This document shows positions 1-11,630 of a stretch of 64,000 nt of DNA, piece by piece. The number at the start of each line of letters is the position of its first letter. Positions within the stretch are counted from its first letter, which is position 1. Source of the DNA: Vombatus ursinus (taxonomy: Eukaryota; Chordata; Mammalia; Diprotodontia; Vombatidae); assembly GCF_900497805.2 (NCBI RefSeq), contig NW_020954610.1:26790642-26854641 (forward strand). The letters run 5' to 3'. The notes beneath the pieces were generated by a model. That model saw only the letters and a list, made by a program, of their open reading frames with translations, had not been told where the DNA came from and searched no databases. The translations under genes and the position numbers were made by a program.

Positions 1-195
1 TAAATGAATGATTGTCTAGCTTTCAGTAGAAGTCCTCTTTTAAATGGAAATTCATTATATTCTGAGGCAGTCTATTTCACATTGGGATACTGTTAATTGT
101 GAGGAAATATTTTCTTACCTCTAGCCAAAATATGTCTCTTTACAACTTTTATCCATTGTCCCTAATTCTGTCTTCTGAAGTCAAACATAACAATA

Positions 196-350
196 GAGGC
201 AGAATAGTATTCTAGATGGGGCACTGAATCTGGAGTCTAGAAGACCTAGGCTTAAATACTGCTTCAGGATCCCAATAGCTGTGAGTAAATAGGTCATTGG
301 ACTCAGTGACCTCTAAGGTCCCTTCCATATATAAGCCTATCATCCTATGA
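196..350 (+). repeat. MIR-type SINE fragment
   Basis: The stretch follows the MIR order: a gcactgaatctggagtc-like core, a tgcttcaggatccc segment where the B-box and core normally lie, and a closing gacctctaaggtcccttcca. The match is diverged. Family assignment is from memory of the consensus. Confidence 0.6.
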
Positions 351-360
351 CCCAATTCTA

Positions 361-1329
361 ATTTCTCCTCCACATAAAATTCTTCAGCTATTTAAAGATA
401 ACACTCATTTACCCTTTAAATCTTTTCTCTTACAGTCAAATATCTCTACTCCCTCCATTTTCTTGAAAGATGTTTGTGTGTCCATCAGCTACTCAAAACC
501 AAAGTTCATAACTCCTCATTTCCACTGAAACTTCCACTGAACCAGCACCAACATTCAACATATAACAACCCAATAGAGGACAATTGTTTAAGACAGAATG
601 CAAGACAAGTAATAAATCACAAAAATCAAATAGCAAACACTTAAACGACCAATTTCCCCACACAAAACCCTTAATAGACTGATGGAGAAGTCTGGTCATC
701 TCTACCATCCTCCCTTTCATCTGTGATGGCCTCATCAGACCATCATAATTTAAGGAACAAAAGTATGTTTGTGGCTTTCTAGTTGTATGAACACTGAAGT
801 CTCAACGTCTGGAAGATACTTGGTATCTTGGATGAATATTAATGGCTATAAGGCTCTGCTGCTGAGGCATTGGAGAGCCATGATTTTGTCTGTGGAATGG
901 AAAGGGAATGTCTACTACTGTTGCATCTAATGGGACCATGTGGAAATCCCATGCTAAACTTAGAAGAAGTAAAATACGTCCCAGGATTTTAATCTGTAAG
1001 CTTTATTAAGAAATTTTCACATTAATCTTTATATTTTCTTCAGAAGAGTGAGGCATGATTGGAGATATATAGTTGTTGTTTAATTTCTGTACTTGAATTC
1101 AAACACTTTTACAATAAATTTAACATGTCTTTAAAAAAAGCTGTGTCCCAACAGAAATCCCTTAGCTCTCAATCCATATACCCCTTCCTCCTTCATGTCT
1201 TTCTCTTCTCTCCTCCTCATGTCTCTGGTTCTCCCATTTTAAGCCTTTTCACGACCTACCTTTTTCACAAGACTTTCATTTGGACTATCCTTAGTAAGTT
1301 TCAAACACTCCAATCATCCAAGAATTTGT
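361..1329. other. No recognisable feature
   Basis: I see no repeat, exon-like ORF or RNA gene here. Open frames are short and have no recognisable domains. Confidence 0.5.
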
Positions 1330-1455
1330 AACACCTTGTTTTTTACATACCTCATTACATTTTTTATGGCATAATTTGGCAAACCTTTATCATGGTACCT
1401 TATAATAATTACACACTACAGGCACTTAGTAAATGCTTATTGCTTGAATAATTAT
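1330..1455 (+). repeat. L2-like 3' tail (weak)
   Basis: The sequence ends in cacttagtaaatgcttatt, which resembles the L2 terminus (cacatagtaggtgcttaataaatg). Upstream similarity is faint, so this may be L2 or an L2-mobilised SINE. Confidence 0.4.
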
Positions 1456-1479
1456 GGTTTGTAAAATCTGGAAGTGGAA

Positions 1480-2130
1480 GGTCCCTGGAAGGGTTAGTTA
1501 ATATACCTAACAGAATCAAGATCCAAAAAGATTTTTAGCCAGGTTGGATTTATGAGTTTAATCTAGCAGGATAAAATGTAATATGGATAAAAGTAGAGTT
1601 CTGCACTTAGATTAAAAAGAAACAATAACAGCACTACAAAAGTGACAAGATATAAATAAACATAGATAAAAGGCAATTTACAAAAATTGTTTGGAATTTT
1701 GTTTTATTGTAATCACAGTAATGTTAATGATGTGACAGCAATAAGACAATAATGTGACTTACATTGTCCCCAGTATTGCAATGTTTGGCTGCTTTTATCA
1801 AAATATTGTGTCCAGAACAAGGAAGGTAATTATTCTATTCTGGTCAGACTTCATCTATAATATGATGTTCCATTTGGGACACCATATTTTAAGAGGACCA
1901 CTGACAAAAACCTCACATGCCTGGAGGAAGTTAATAGGATGGTGGGGGTAATAAAATCCAATTCATGTGAAAAAGAGTTGGGTGGACTTTGGATATTTTG
2001 AAGAACTAGCATAAGGAAAAGGAATAGATATTTCTGTTGTGATATAGAGTCATGCTAGATACATTGGACTTCAGTTTTTAGGAACTGGACTAGACAACAT
2101 GAAATTCCTTCCAGCTATCCATCCAATGAA
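1480..2130 (+). mobile_element. L3/CR1 LINE, 3' portion
   Basis: The phrases gtgtccagaacaaggaaggt, tctggtcagacttcatctat, gacaccatattttaag and ggaggaagttaataggatgg appear in the order known for the 3' region of L3/CR1-clade LINEs in amniotes. The closing ggactagacaacatgaaattccttcca is the family's usual end motif. It is old, diverged and non-coding. Confidence 0.7.
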
Positions 2131-2284
2131 TGGAAGTTACAGGGAGGCAGATTTCAACTTGATATATGGAAAAGCCCTCTAAAAGATAAGAACTATCCCA
2201 CAATGAAATCATATACCTTGTGAAATGAGAAATTCCCATTTCCAGAAGTGTTAAAACACAGGCTTTAGGATGACCTAATAGGCA

Positions 2285-2400
2285 TTTAGTGAACTCCTTA
2301 AAGGCAGGGAATGTATTTGCCTATCTTTGAATCCCTAGTGTGAGGCTTAGCAGTGCCTGACACATAGTAGGTGCTGTAAAAATCCTTTTATTTATTATCT
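2285..2400 (+). repeat. L2-type 3' tail
   Basis: The run from gaactccttaaaggcaggga to tgacacatagtaggtgct is a recognisable L2 3' end. Only the terminal 100 or so bases remain. Confidence 0.65.
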
Positions 2401-2404
2401 ATTT

Positions 2405-3540
2405 AGAACATTCTTTTCTTTTTAAATTTTGCATTCCAGGTACTCTCTCTCCTTACCACCCACCCCCACCTTCACTGAGAAAATAAACAATATGGTATCA
2501 ATTATACTAGTTAAATCACACAAAATATATTTACATATTTGCCATATCACAAAACAAAGCAGAAAAAAAAGCAATAAAATTATATTTCAATTTGCACTCA
2601 GAATTCATCAGTTCTCTCTGGAGGTGGATATCATTTTTTCATCATGAGTCCTTTGAAATTATCTTGGATCATTGTATTGATCAGAGTAGCCAAGTCTTTC
2701 ATAATTGATCACCATTACAACATTACTGTTACTGTGCACAGTGATCTCCCAGTTGTTCTCACTTGACTTTTCATCAGTTTATACAGTTCTTGCTATGTTT
2801 TTCTGAAACCAACCCCCTTGACATTTCTTATAGCACAATAGTACTGCATCACAATCACAAGCCACAATTCGTTCAGGCATTCCCCAACTGATTCACATAC
2901 CTTCAATTTTCAATTCTTTGCCACCACAAAAAGAAATATAAATATTTTTGCACATATAAGTCCTTTTCCTTTTCCTTTAAACTCTGTAGGGGTACAAACC
3001 TAGTAGTAGTATTGCTGGATTAAAGGTTTTTACACAGTTTTATAGCCCTTTGGGCCTAGTTCTAGATTATTCTCCAAAAAGGTTGGACCAGTTCGCTACT
3101 CAGCAGCAGCTCCTTAATGTACCTATTTTCCTCATCCACTTCAGCACTTGTCATTTCTGATAAATGTGAGGTGGTACCTCAGATTGTTTCAATTTACCTT
3201 TGCCCAGTTGATAGTGATTTCTAAATCTAATATATTAATTCAAAACCTAAATTTCTAAAATTTTCACATGACTATAGATAGCTTTGATATTTTTCTTCTG
3301 AAAACTGTCTGTTCATATGCTTTGACTATCAATCGGTAAATAGCTCTTAGTCTATATATTTGAGAAATGTGGTCTTTATCAGAGAAACTTGCTGTAAAAT
3401 GTTTTGACATTATTTCATAAGCTATGGTAATTTTTAGCATAATGTAGTTTCTCTGATTATCTCTTCATTTTGGTTTTTAAATTATATTTTGGTGGAAATT
3501 TTTTATTTTAATTTAGTGAAAGCGTAATAGATTCTTCTCC
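2405..3540 (-). mobile_element. Old L1 fragment (3' UTR and end of ORF2)
   Basis: Read on the minus strand, this is the last part of L1 ORF2 followed by the 3' UTR. Landmarks on the plus strand are the ttgccaccacaaaaag block near 2929, tagccctttgggc near 3042, and gatggatatc/catcatgagtcc near 2622-2650. The same order recurs in the L1 copies at 3.6-10.3, 14.5 and 48.5 kb. It is the most diverged of these, has no long frame left, and abuts the 3' end of the next L1 copy. Confidence 0.8.
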
Positions 3541-4139
3541 AACCCTTTATTTTAACTCTTTCTGTTTCTTTTTTAATTTAATTCTATTTTTTTAATTTTA
3601 TTTTTTTATTAATTTTTTTTGATTTCTCAATAATCACTTCCATACGCTTTTGAGTTTAAAATTTTTTTCCCCTTCCTCCCCACCACCCTCCCCAAGACGG
3701 TGCACAATCTGATATAGGCTATACATTTACATTCATATTAAACATATTTTCACATTAGTGATGTTGTAAGTAGAAATTAAAATGAATAGGAGGAACCATC
3801 AGAAAGAGGAAACAAAACTCAACAGAAGAGAAAAAAAATAACAATTAGGCTTCCATATTTCTTTCTTTGGGTGTGGATAGCATTTTCCATCACAAGGCCT
3901 CTGGAGATGTCTTAGATCCTTGTATTGCTGGGAAGGGTTAAGTTTATCAATATTAGTCATCACACAACATGGCTGTTACTATGTACAACATTCTCTTGGT
4001 TCTACTCACTTCACTCAGCATCAGACCATACAAGTCTTTCCAGGTTTTTCTGAAGTCAGCCTGTTCATCATTTCCTATAGCACAATAGTATTCCATCACA
4101 TTCATATATCACAACTTGCTCAGCCATTCCCCAATTGAT

Positions 4140-6024
4140 GGTCATCCTCTCAATTTCCAATTCTTTGCCACCACAAAAAGAACTACTATGAATATTTTTG
4201 TACATGTAGGTCCTTTTCCCGTTTGTATGATCTCTTTGGGATATAGGCCTAGAAGTGCTATTGCTGGGTCAAAGGGTACGCACATTTTTATAGCCCTTTG
4301 GGCATAGTTCCAAATTGCTCTCCAAAATGGTTGGATCATTTCACAACTCCACCAACAATGCATTAGTATTCCAATTTTCCTACATCTTCTCCAACATTAA
4401 TCATTTTCCTGTTTTGTCATGTTGGCCATTCTGATTTGTGTGATGTGGTACCTCAGAGTTGTTTTGATTTGCATTTCTCTAATCAATAGTGATTTAGAGC
4501 ATTTTTTCATATGACTACAGATGGCTTTAATTTCTTCATCTGAGAATTGTCTGTTCATATCCTTTGACCACTTATCAATTGGGGAATGGCTTGTATTCTT
4601 ATAAATTTGACTTAATTCTCTATATATTTTAGAAATCAGGCCCTTATCAGAGAGACTGGTTGTAATAATTCTTTCCCAATTTTCTACCTTCCTTCTAATC
4701 TTAGTTGAATTGGCTTTGTTTGTGCAAAAACTTTTCAATTTAATGTAATCAAAATTATCCATTTTGCTTTTTGTAATGTTCTCTATCTCCTATTTGGTCA
4801 TAAATTCTTCTGTTCTCCATAGATCTGGCAGGTAAACTATTCCTTGCTCTCTCAGTTTGCTTATAGTATCAGCCTTTATATCTAAATCATGCACCCATTT
4901 TGACTTTATTTTGGTATAGGGTGTGAGATTTTGGTCTATGCCTAGTTTCTGCCATACTCTTTTCCAGTTTTCCTAGCAGTTTTTTTCAAAGAGTGGGTTC
5001 TTATCCCAGAAGCTGGGGTCTTTGGGTTTATCAAATAATAGATTACTATAGTCATCGACTACTGTGTATTGCATACTTAACCTCTTCCACTGATCCACCA
5101 CTCTATTTCTTAGCCAGTACCAAGCAGTTTTGATGATTGGTGCTTTATAATACAATTTAAGATCTGGAATGGCTAGGCCACCTTCCCCTGCATTTCTTTT
5201 CATTAGTTCTCTTGATATTCTGAACCTTTTGTTCTTCCAAATGAATCTTGTTATTATGTTTTCTAACTCCATAAAATAATTTTTGGTAGTTTGATTAGTA
5301 TGGCACTGAATAAGTAAATTAGCTTAGGCAGAATTGCCATTTTTATTATATTAGTGTGGCCTACCCATGAGCAACTGATGTTTTTCCAATTATTTAGATC
5401 TGATTTTATTTCTGTGAAAAGTGTTTTGTAATTGTGTTCATAGAGTTCCTGGGTTTGTTTCGGGAGGTAGACTCCTAAATATTTTATAATGTCTACATTA
5501 AGTTTAAATGGAATTTCTCTTTCTGTCTCTTGTTTTTGGGCATTGTTGGTAATATAGAAATGCTGATGATTTATGTGGGTTTCTTTTATAACCTGCAACT
5601 TTGCTGAAGTTGTTTATTATTTCAAGTAGTTTTTTACTTGATTCTCAGGGATTCTCTAAGTATAACATCATGTCATCTGCAAAGAGTGGTAGCTTTGTTT
5701 CTTCTTTGCCTATTCTACTGCCTTCAATGTCTTTTTCTTCTCTTATTGCTAAAGCTAACATTTCCAATACGATGTTGAATAACAGTGGTGACAATGGACA
5801 TCCTTGTTTCACCCCCAATCTTATTGGAAATGCTTCTAGCTTGTCTCCATTACATATTATGCTTGCTGAAGATTTTAGATAGATGCTATTTATTATTTTA
5901 AGGAAGACTCCATTTATACGTATGCTCTCTAGTGTTTTTAATAGGACTGGGTGTTGTATTTTGTCAAAAGCTTTTTCTGCATCTGTTGAGATGATCATGT
6001 GGTTTCTGTTAGTTTTGGTGTTGA
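4140..6024 (-). pseudogene. L1 ORF2 remnant: reverse transcriptase to C-terminus
   Basis: This is the decayed reading frame of the L1 replicase. The minus-strand product contains the RT palm segment [15 protein letters not shown], then [14 protein letters not shown], and the catalytic FADD box at 5672-5683 ([13 protein letters not shown]), which is intact. Downstream are thumb and C-terminal blocks (IWKNKRFRISRE; WKRLSMQYTVVDDYSNLL; SFCTNKANSTKIRRKVENWE; CSHMKKCSKSLLIREMQIKT) and the terminal CWWSCEMIQPFWRAIWNYAQ region. The blocks lie in several frames. The polymerase core resembles other mammalian L1s closely, so the copy is not among the oldest in the window. Confidence 0.9.
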
Positions 6025-6029
6025 TTATC

Positions 6030-6120
6030 TTTCTGTTTCAAGTGTATCTCTTGTGCACAACCTATTGTTGGATTCTGGTTTCTAATCTATTTCTACTATC
6101 CACTTCCATTTGAAGAATTT
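6030..6120 (-). pseudogene. L1 ORF2 N-terminal endonuclease start
   Basis: On the minus strand one reading gives NVNQMKKFFKWKWIVEI followed by RNQNPTIGCAQEIHL. This aligns with the first residues of L1 endonuclease (NVNG.N.PIKR, then the QETHL box containing the metal-binding glutamate). It ends abruptly where the reverse transcriptase begins, marking the internal deletion. Confidence 0.75.
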
Positions 6121-6249
6121 CTTCATCTGATTCACATTTATGATTACTAACTGTGTAACTCCATCCTATTTTCTTCTGTTTATCTTTCTCTCTTTCTTTA
6201 TCCTGTCTCTACTCAAAAGTCTGTTTTGCTTCTGACCACTGCCTCCCTT

Positions 6250-6419
6250 AATCATCCCTTCCCTGGGGCAGCTAGGTGGTACAGTGGATAGAGCACCGGT
6301 CCTGGATTCAGGAGGACCTGAGTTCAAATCCGGCCTCAGACACATAACACTTACTAGCTGTGTGACCCTGGGCAAGTCACTTAACCCCATTGCCTAGCCA
6401 AAAAAAAAATCATCCCTTC
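6250..6419 (+). mobile_element. tRNA-derived marsupial SINE with target-site duplication
   Basis: The body (6262-6407) begins ggggcagctaggtggtacag, has an A-box-like gtggatagagc, a B-box-like gagttcaaatcc, then ctagctgtgtgaccctgggc and an A-tail. It is flanked by the 12-base duplication aatcatcccttc at 6250-6261 and 6408-6419. It sits in the spacer between L1 ORF1 and ORF2 and is therefore younger than that L1. Identity to the presumed consensus looks high. Confidence 0.9.
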
Positions 6420-6509
6420 TTTTTATTATCCTCCCCCACCCTAATATCTCTTATCCACTTTACCCTCCTATTTTCTTATTAGGAAAGATAGATTTTGATG
6501 CCCAGCTGA

Positions 6510-6511
<2 letters not shown>

Positions 6512-6545
<34 letters not shown>
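6512..6545. repeat. (CA)n microsatellite
   Basis: An uninterrupted dinucleotide run of about 17 units within the L1 inter-ORF spacer. Confidence 0.95.
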
Positions 6546-6547
<2 letters not shown>

Positions 6548-6899
6548 CCTTTTTTGAACCAATTCTGATTAGTGAAGTTAAAGCATTGCCTGCCACCCCT
6601 CCCCCATTTTCCTTTTGACTATAAAAACTTATTCTTGTGTACCCCTTTTATGAGAGAAAATTTTTTCCCATTCTACTTATCCTTTCCCTCTTCTCCCAAT
6701 GCATCTCTCTTTCTCATCCCTAATTTTATTTTTTGGATTTCTACATAATCAGCTCACAACTATGCTCTCTGTTTATGTGGATACCATTTAATTGCCCTAA
6801 TAATGATAATGTTCTTAGCAGTTATGCATAGTATCTTCTCTTACACAAATACAAACAGTTCAACTTTATTGATTTCCTTTTACTTTCATGTTTAACTTT

Positions 6900-7656
6900 T
6901 TATTCTTCTCTTGAGTTTTGTGACTGAATGTTAGATTTTCTGTGCAGATCTGGTCTTTTCATCAGGAATGTTTAAAAGACTTCTATTTCATTAAATATCC
7001 ATTTTTTTCCCTGGAAGGATTATAGTCAGTTTTGCTGGGTAGGTTATTCTTGGTTATAATCCTAGTTCTTTTGCTTTCTGGAATATCATATTATAATCCC
7101 TCTGCTCCTTTAACATGGAAGCCACTCAATCTTGTGTGATCCTGGCTGTGGATCTATGGTGTATGAATTGTTCCTTTCTGTCTGCTTGAAGTATTTTCTC
7201 TTTGACATGGGGCTCTGGAATTTGGCTGTAATATTCCTGGAAGCTTTCTTTTGGGGATCTCTTTTAAGAAGTAATTGGTAGGTTCTTTCAGTTTTTATTT
7301 TACCCTCTGGTTCTATTCATTGGAGCAATTTTCCTTGATAATTTCTTGAAATATGATGTATAGGCTCTTTTTTGATCATTGCTTTTAGACAAGTTCAATT
7401 ACTTTTAAATTATTATTCCTTGATCTACTTTCCATGCCAGTTGTTTTTCCAATGAGATAGTTCACATTTTCTTCTATTTTTCATTTTTTTTGCTTTGTTT
7501 TATTGTGTATTGATGTTTCATGGAGTCATTAGCTTCCATTTGCTTGATTCTAATTTTTAAGAAGTTATTTTCTTGAATGAAATTTTGTATCTCCTTTTTA
7601 ATTTGGCCAATTCTGCTTTGTAAGGTGTTATTTTCTTCAGTATTTTTTTGTGCCTC
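6900..7656 (-). pseudogene. L1 ORF1 remnant, central and C-terminal part
   Basis: Read on the minus strand this matches the L1 ORF1 RNA-binding protein (Transposase_22 type). A coiled-coil-like stretch (AKLKRRY, then EANDSMKH) is followed by the RRM start (a decayed LENRSRRNNIKIIGLPE motif) and then the C-terminal domain ending in the AKLTIILPG region. The same order is seen in the HAL1-like copies and in the L1 at 55.2-56.8 kb. Several stops interrupt it. The 5' part of ORF1 continues beyond the RTE insertion. Confidence 0.7.
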
Positions 7657-9340
7657 TTTTTGTTATCATTCAGTCTTGGCCATCCCTTCATGATCCCATT
7701 TGGGGTTTTCTTGGCAAAAATACTGTAGTGGTTTGCCATTTCCTTCTCTAGTGCTTCTTTTTTTTTTGTTATTCATTCAATTGCATCCAACTCTTCATGA
7801 CACCATGGACCATAACACATGAAACTCTTCTTTCCTCCACTATCTCTTGATGTATGTATAAGTTTATGTTCATTATGTCCATAATACCATCGATCAATCT
7901 CATACTCTGCTGTCTTCTTTCTTTTGTCTTCAATTTTGCCCAACATTAGAGTCTTTCCCAATGATTTCTGTCTTCTCATTATATTGCCAAAGTATTTAAG
8001 ATTCACCTTCAGTATTTGACCTTCCAGTGAACAGCCTGAATTAATTTCTTTAAGTATTGATGGATATAACCTCCTTGCTATCCAAGGGATTCTCAAAAGT
8101 CTTCACCAGTACCACAATTCAAAAGCATCAATTCTGCCATGCTCAGCTTTCCTTATAGTCCAATTCTCACACCCATACATTGATACTGGAAAAACCATAG
8201 CTTTGACAAAAGGGACCTTTGTCAGCAAGGTGATGTCTGTACTTTTTAGTATGCTGTCCAGACTTGCCATACCTTTCTTTCCAAAGAGTAATCTTCTAAT
8301 TTCATGGCTGAATTTGCCATCTGCAGTGATATTTGAGGCCAAGAACATAAAATCTGATGCTGTTGACATTTCTTCTTCCTCAAATGATAGCACCAGTTGC
8401 CATGATCTTTATTTTTTGATGTTGAGCTTCAAGTCAGCTTTTATACTCTCTTCTTTCACTGTCAGCAAAAGGCTTCTCAATTCTTCTTCCCTTCCTGCCA
8501 TCAGAGTGGCATTGTCTGCATATCTGAGATTGTTGATATTTCTCTTGGCAATCTTAATCCTGGCTTTTGATTCATCTAGCCTGGCATTTTGCATGATATA
8601 CTCTGCATATAAATTAAATAAGTGAGGTGACAATATCCAGCCTTGTCATATTCCTTTTCCAATCTTAAACCAATCAGTTATTCCTTGTCTGGTTTGAACT
8701 GTTGCTTCTTGGCCTGCATACAGGATTCTCACGAGGCAAGTAAGAAGATATAGTATTCCCATCTCTTTGAGGATGTGCTACATTTTGTTGCTTTGGTGTA
8801 CTCAATGAAACAGAAGTAAACATTTTTGATACTTGCCACAATCCAGCAAATCTTGGCAATTTCATCTGTAGTGCCTCTTCAAAAACCAGTCTGCTCTTCT
8901 GGTAATTCTTGATTCACCTATTGCTAAAGCCTAGCTTGCAGCATCTTAAGCATAACCTTGCTGGCATGTGAAATGAGCATAATTGTTTAGTAACTTGAAC
9001 ATTCCTTGACATAGTCCTTCTTTAGGATTGGGACATAAACTAATCTTCCAATCTTTTGGCCACTGCTGTGTTTTCCAAATTTACTAACATATTAAGTGCA
9101 GCACTTCAATAAAGTTTTAAATAGCCCAGCTGGAATTCTACCACCTCCACTAGCCTTATTATTAGCAATACTTTCTATGACCTACTTTACTTCACTCTCC
9201 AAGATGTCTGGCTGCAGATCAGTAACCATACCATCATGGTTATTGGTGATGCTAAGATCTTTCTTGCATAATTCTTTTGTATATTCTGGTCACCTCTTAA
9301 CCTCTTGTGCTTCTATTAAATTCCTATCAAAAAGTAGATA
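7657..9340 (-). mobile_element. RTE/BovB-like LINE (copy A)
   Basis: This RTE-clade LINE lies in reverse inside L1 ORF1. Minus-strand blocks include HLFNLYAEYIMQNARLDES with NNLRYADNATLMAGREEEL (RT palm, about 8440-8633), SHEIRRLLFGKKGMASLDS with TLLTKVPFVKAMVFPVSMYG and CENWTIRKAEH (8103-8393), and FGNIMRRQKSLGKTLMLGKI (about 7930-8000), the usual RTE/BovB C-terminal order. The catalytic YADD box reads YADN. The 5' half is missing. The last 100 bases (7658-7765) look like a second, separate RTE-type or SINE tail joined to the element. Confidence 0.85.
7658..7765 (-). repeat. RTE-tail / SINE 3' half joined to RTE copy A
   Basis: The segment contains gttatcattcagtc, catgatcccatttggggttt, cttggcaaaaatactg and ggtttgccatttccttctct. 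These form the tail half of the tRNA-RTE SINE also seen at 37.96, 40.2 and 54.5 kb. It lacks the tRNA head, and a T-rich run separates it from the RTE body. Confidence 0.65.
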
Positions 9341-10306
9341 TTTTACCAAGGTGTTAATTCTCTTTTGATAATTTTTTTTTGCATCACTCTCATTTCTTTC
9401 CCTGATTTATCTTCTACTTCTCTTATTTCTTTCTTTAACTCTTCCAGGAATTCTTGCTGACCTTGGGTCTAATTAGAATTTGTAGCTGTCTTCATATTGT
9501 TGTCTTTTTCTAAGTTTTTTGGTCTTCCTGGCCACCACAGTAGTTTCTTATGCCCAGGTTCTTTTTATGTTGTTGTTATTTGCTCATTTCCTCAGTCTAT
9601 TTCTTTACTTTGAACTTCATGCTAAGGTTGGGATCTACTCACCTTATGGCAGGGAGGCACTGTCCCAAACTTCTAGCTTTTTCAGAGCTAGTTCTGGGAG
9701 TCTCCAAATTTTTGGTGCTTCTAAGGTTGTGTTATCCTGAGAGAAATGTGGTCACTCTTCTCTTGGTCTGTGCTCTGGTCTTTACCCAGGAAGGACTTTT
9801 GCTTCCCTACAGCCACAAGTGCTAAAGCTCTTCTTGGCCTTGGAACTATGACCAGGACCCCTGCTCCTTTGTGACCAATCATAAGTACTCTTCTTTGCCC
9901 TGGAACTTCAACCTAGAACTGCTTATGTGCAATAGAGTTGACAATCAGCACCAGGAGCACTCAATGCTAACAAATCATCCCCTGTAATCTCTTTCTGACT
10001 AGTTGTTCTACCTTCTCACTGTCTCTGGGCTGAGAGTTCTGGAAGCTGCTGCTGTGGCTGCTACTGTCATAGTCATCTCCAAGGTGCACCACTCTTGCTC
10101 CTGCCATGCTGTATCCCTTTACCCATCCTGGTGTTAGAGACCTTACTTATGCACCTCCTAACTTGTTTTAGATTGGATAAATATTTCCCTCTGGCCTTTT
10201 GATGGCTTTGCTGCTCTAATATTTGATTTGAGGCACTATTTTAAAGTTGTTTGGAGGGGAATATTAAGAGAGTTCAGCTAGGAATCAGCTTGTATTGCAC
10301 CATCTG
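9340..10306 (-). other. L1 5' region: start of ORF1 and 5' UTR
   Basis: This continues the L1 on the far side of the RTE insertion. It starts again at gcatcactctcatttctttcc and runs through a GC-richer leader (ctgtgctctggtctttaccc; ctgggctgagagttctggaagc) to the likely 5' end at caccatctggt. Low-identity similarity to the marsupial L1 leader is recalled, not computed. Confidence 0.6.
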
Positions 10307-10339
10307 GTAACTAAAAATTGATATTGACTAACTAATAAC

Positions 10340-10425
10340 TCATATAGTAATCTTAGGTTTATAAAATACTCTCCATGCATGAACCTTAAGAGGTAGGTAA
10401 AATATTATTTCAATTTTAAGATGAA
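10340..10425 (-). repeat. MIR-type SINE, 3' half, interrupted
   Basis: The stretch taggtttataaaatactct ... aagaggtaggtaaaatatta ... ttttaagatgaa is the reverse of a MIR 3' half. It stops at the HAL1-like insertion and resumes at 13648. Confidence 0.65.
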
Positions 10426-11559
10426 GAGGAGGAGGATGATTCTTACAAGACGGAATAAGTCAGAAAATTCCAAGCTCTTCAGATTTTCCCCACAAACAAG
10501 ACAAAATTGTGCCTCAGGGAGAACATAGAACTACAAAAATAAAGAAGAGTTGGGGCAGAACAGTGGTCCTCCTGGGACAATTGCAGAAGATCAGAAGAAA
10601 AATCCCAGGACCCAGGTTTGGTCCCTGTGAAGAGTAAGCACCTCCAGGCAAGTTCCACAGAAATAATAAGAAGGAGCACTGGGGATAATTGGGTTGAGAT
10701 GTAGCCTCAGCCCCAGTCACAGGAACTTTCACCGCCAGAACAGTGTGGGGAACTGGTGTCTGAACCAAGGAAAATTCTGGGAACCTTTGCTGATGAGGAA
10801 TGCCAGCCCCAATTGTGCTGCCAAGATGCACTACTTGACAAGAAGGAACCAGCACACATGCTGGGTGAGAGTGCAGACACAGTGGGACCAGGACATCATT
10901 GGCTGTGGGCACTGATAGGAGGACAGAATTCTTAGTTTTGGTTCCAAGCTAGAGAGGAGAACTGAAGAAGGATCTGAGGCCAGAGGCACCATCCTCCATA
11001 CCCTAGGACTAGAGGTGATTACAAAAAACAAGCTGCTACAAATTTAAAAAAAAAAAGAGCAGGCAAAGGAGAAAGAATCCAACCATAGAAAGTTACTATG
11101 GGAATAGAGAAGACTGGGGTTCCTCTTTAGAGGAGAATACTGAAGCAAAAAAAAAAAAAAATTAAAAAACCTCTCCTACCCCAAAGAATAATGTCAAATA
11201 GTCACTTGCCCAAAAATAATTCATAGAAGAACTTAGAAAATAATTTAAAAATCAAATGAGAGAGGTAGAGGAAAATTTAAAAAAATAAGAACAATCCAAG
11301 AAAAACAAGATTAAGGAAAGAAAGTCAACTAACTAGCAAAGCAAATCCAGAATCTTAAGGAAGAAAATGACTTCTTGAAAATTAGAATTGGGCAAGGGGA
11401 AGCCAGCAAAGTTATAAGAGACTAAGAAATAATAAAACAAAATATAATGAATAGAATATGTAATAAATATATAATGAATAGAAGAGAATGTGAAATATAA
11501 GAAAAACAATTGATCTGGAGAATGGATCAAGAAGATAGAACATAAGAATAATGGGACTA

Positions 11560-11630
11560 TCTGAAAGCTATGATAAAAACAATAATACAAGAAATAATTA
11601 AATACAATAATACAAGAAATAATTAAAGAA
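11560..11630 (+). repeat. 24-base local duplication
   Basis: The phrase acaataatacaagaaataat occurs twice in a row within the ORF1-like region of HAL1-like copy A. The same phrase occurs once in copy B (near 49382), so the duplication is private to copy A. Confidence 0.85.

Larger units (their letters stand above)
3590..10306 (-). mobile_element. L1 LINE, near full span, internally deleted and twice interrupted
   Basis: The element runs on the minus strand. Its 5' end lies near 10306, followed by the 5' UTR and start of ORF1 (about 10300-9340), ORF1 (about 7656-7000), a pyrimidine-rich (plus strand) inter-ORF spacer (about 6900-6120), the start of ORF2 endonuclease (about 6120-6030), then reverse transcriptase to the C-terminus (about 6024-4140), and a 3' UTR ending in T-rich sequence near 3590. 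The endonuclease start joins directly to the reverse transcriptase, so roughly the middle third of ORF2 is gone. A tRNA-type SINE (6262-6407) and an RTE LINE (about 7657-9340) inserted later. Stops and frameshifts make it inactive. Confidence 0.85.

Noticed and set aside
10514-10912. A 132-codon minus-strand frame with a signal-like hydrophobic end.
   Set aside because: It runs antisense through the leader of a HAL1-like element and shows no domain.
11041-11160. A-runs that might mark a retrocopy tail.
   Set aside because: They lie inside the HAL1-like leader and lack an upstream transcript match or duplications.
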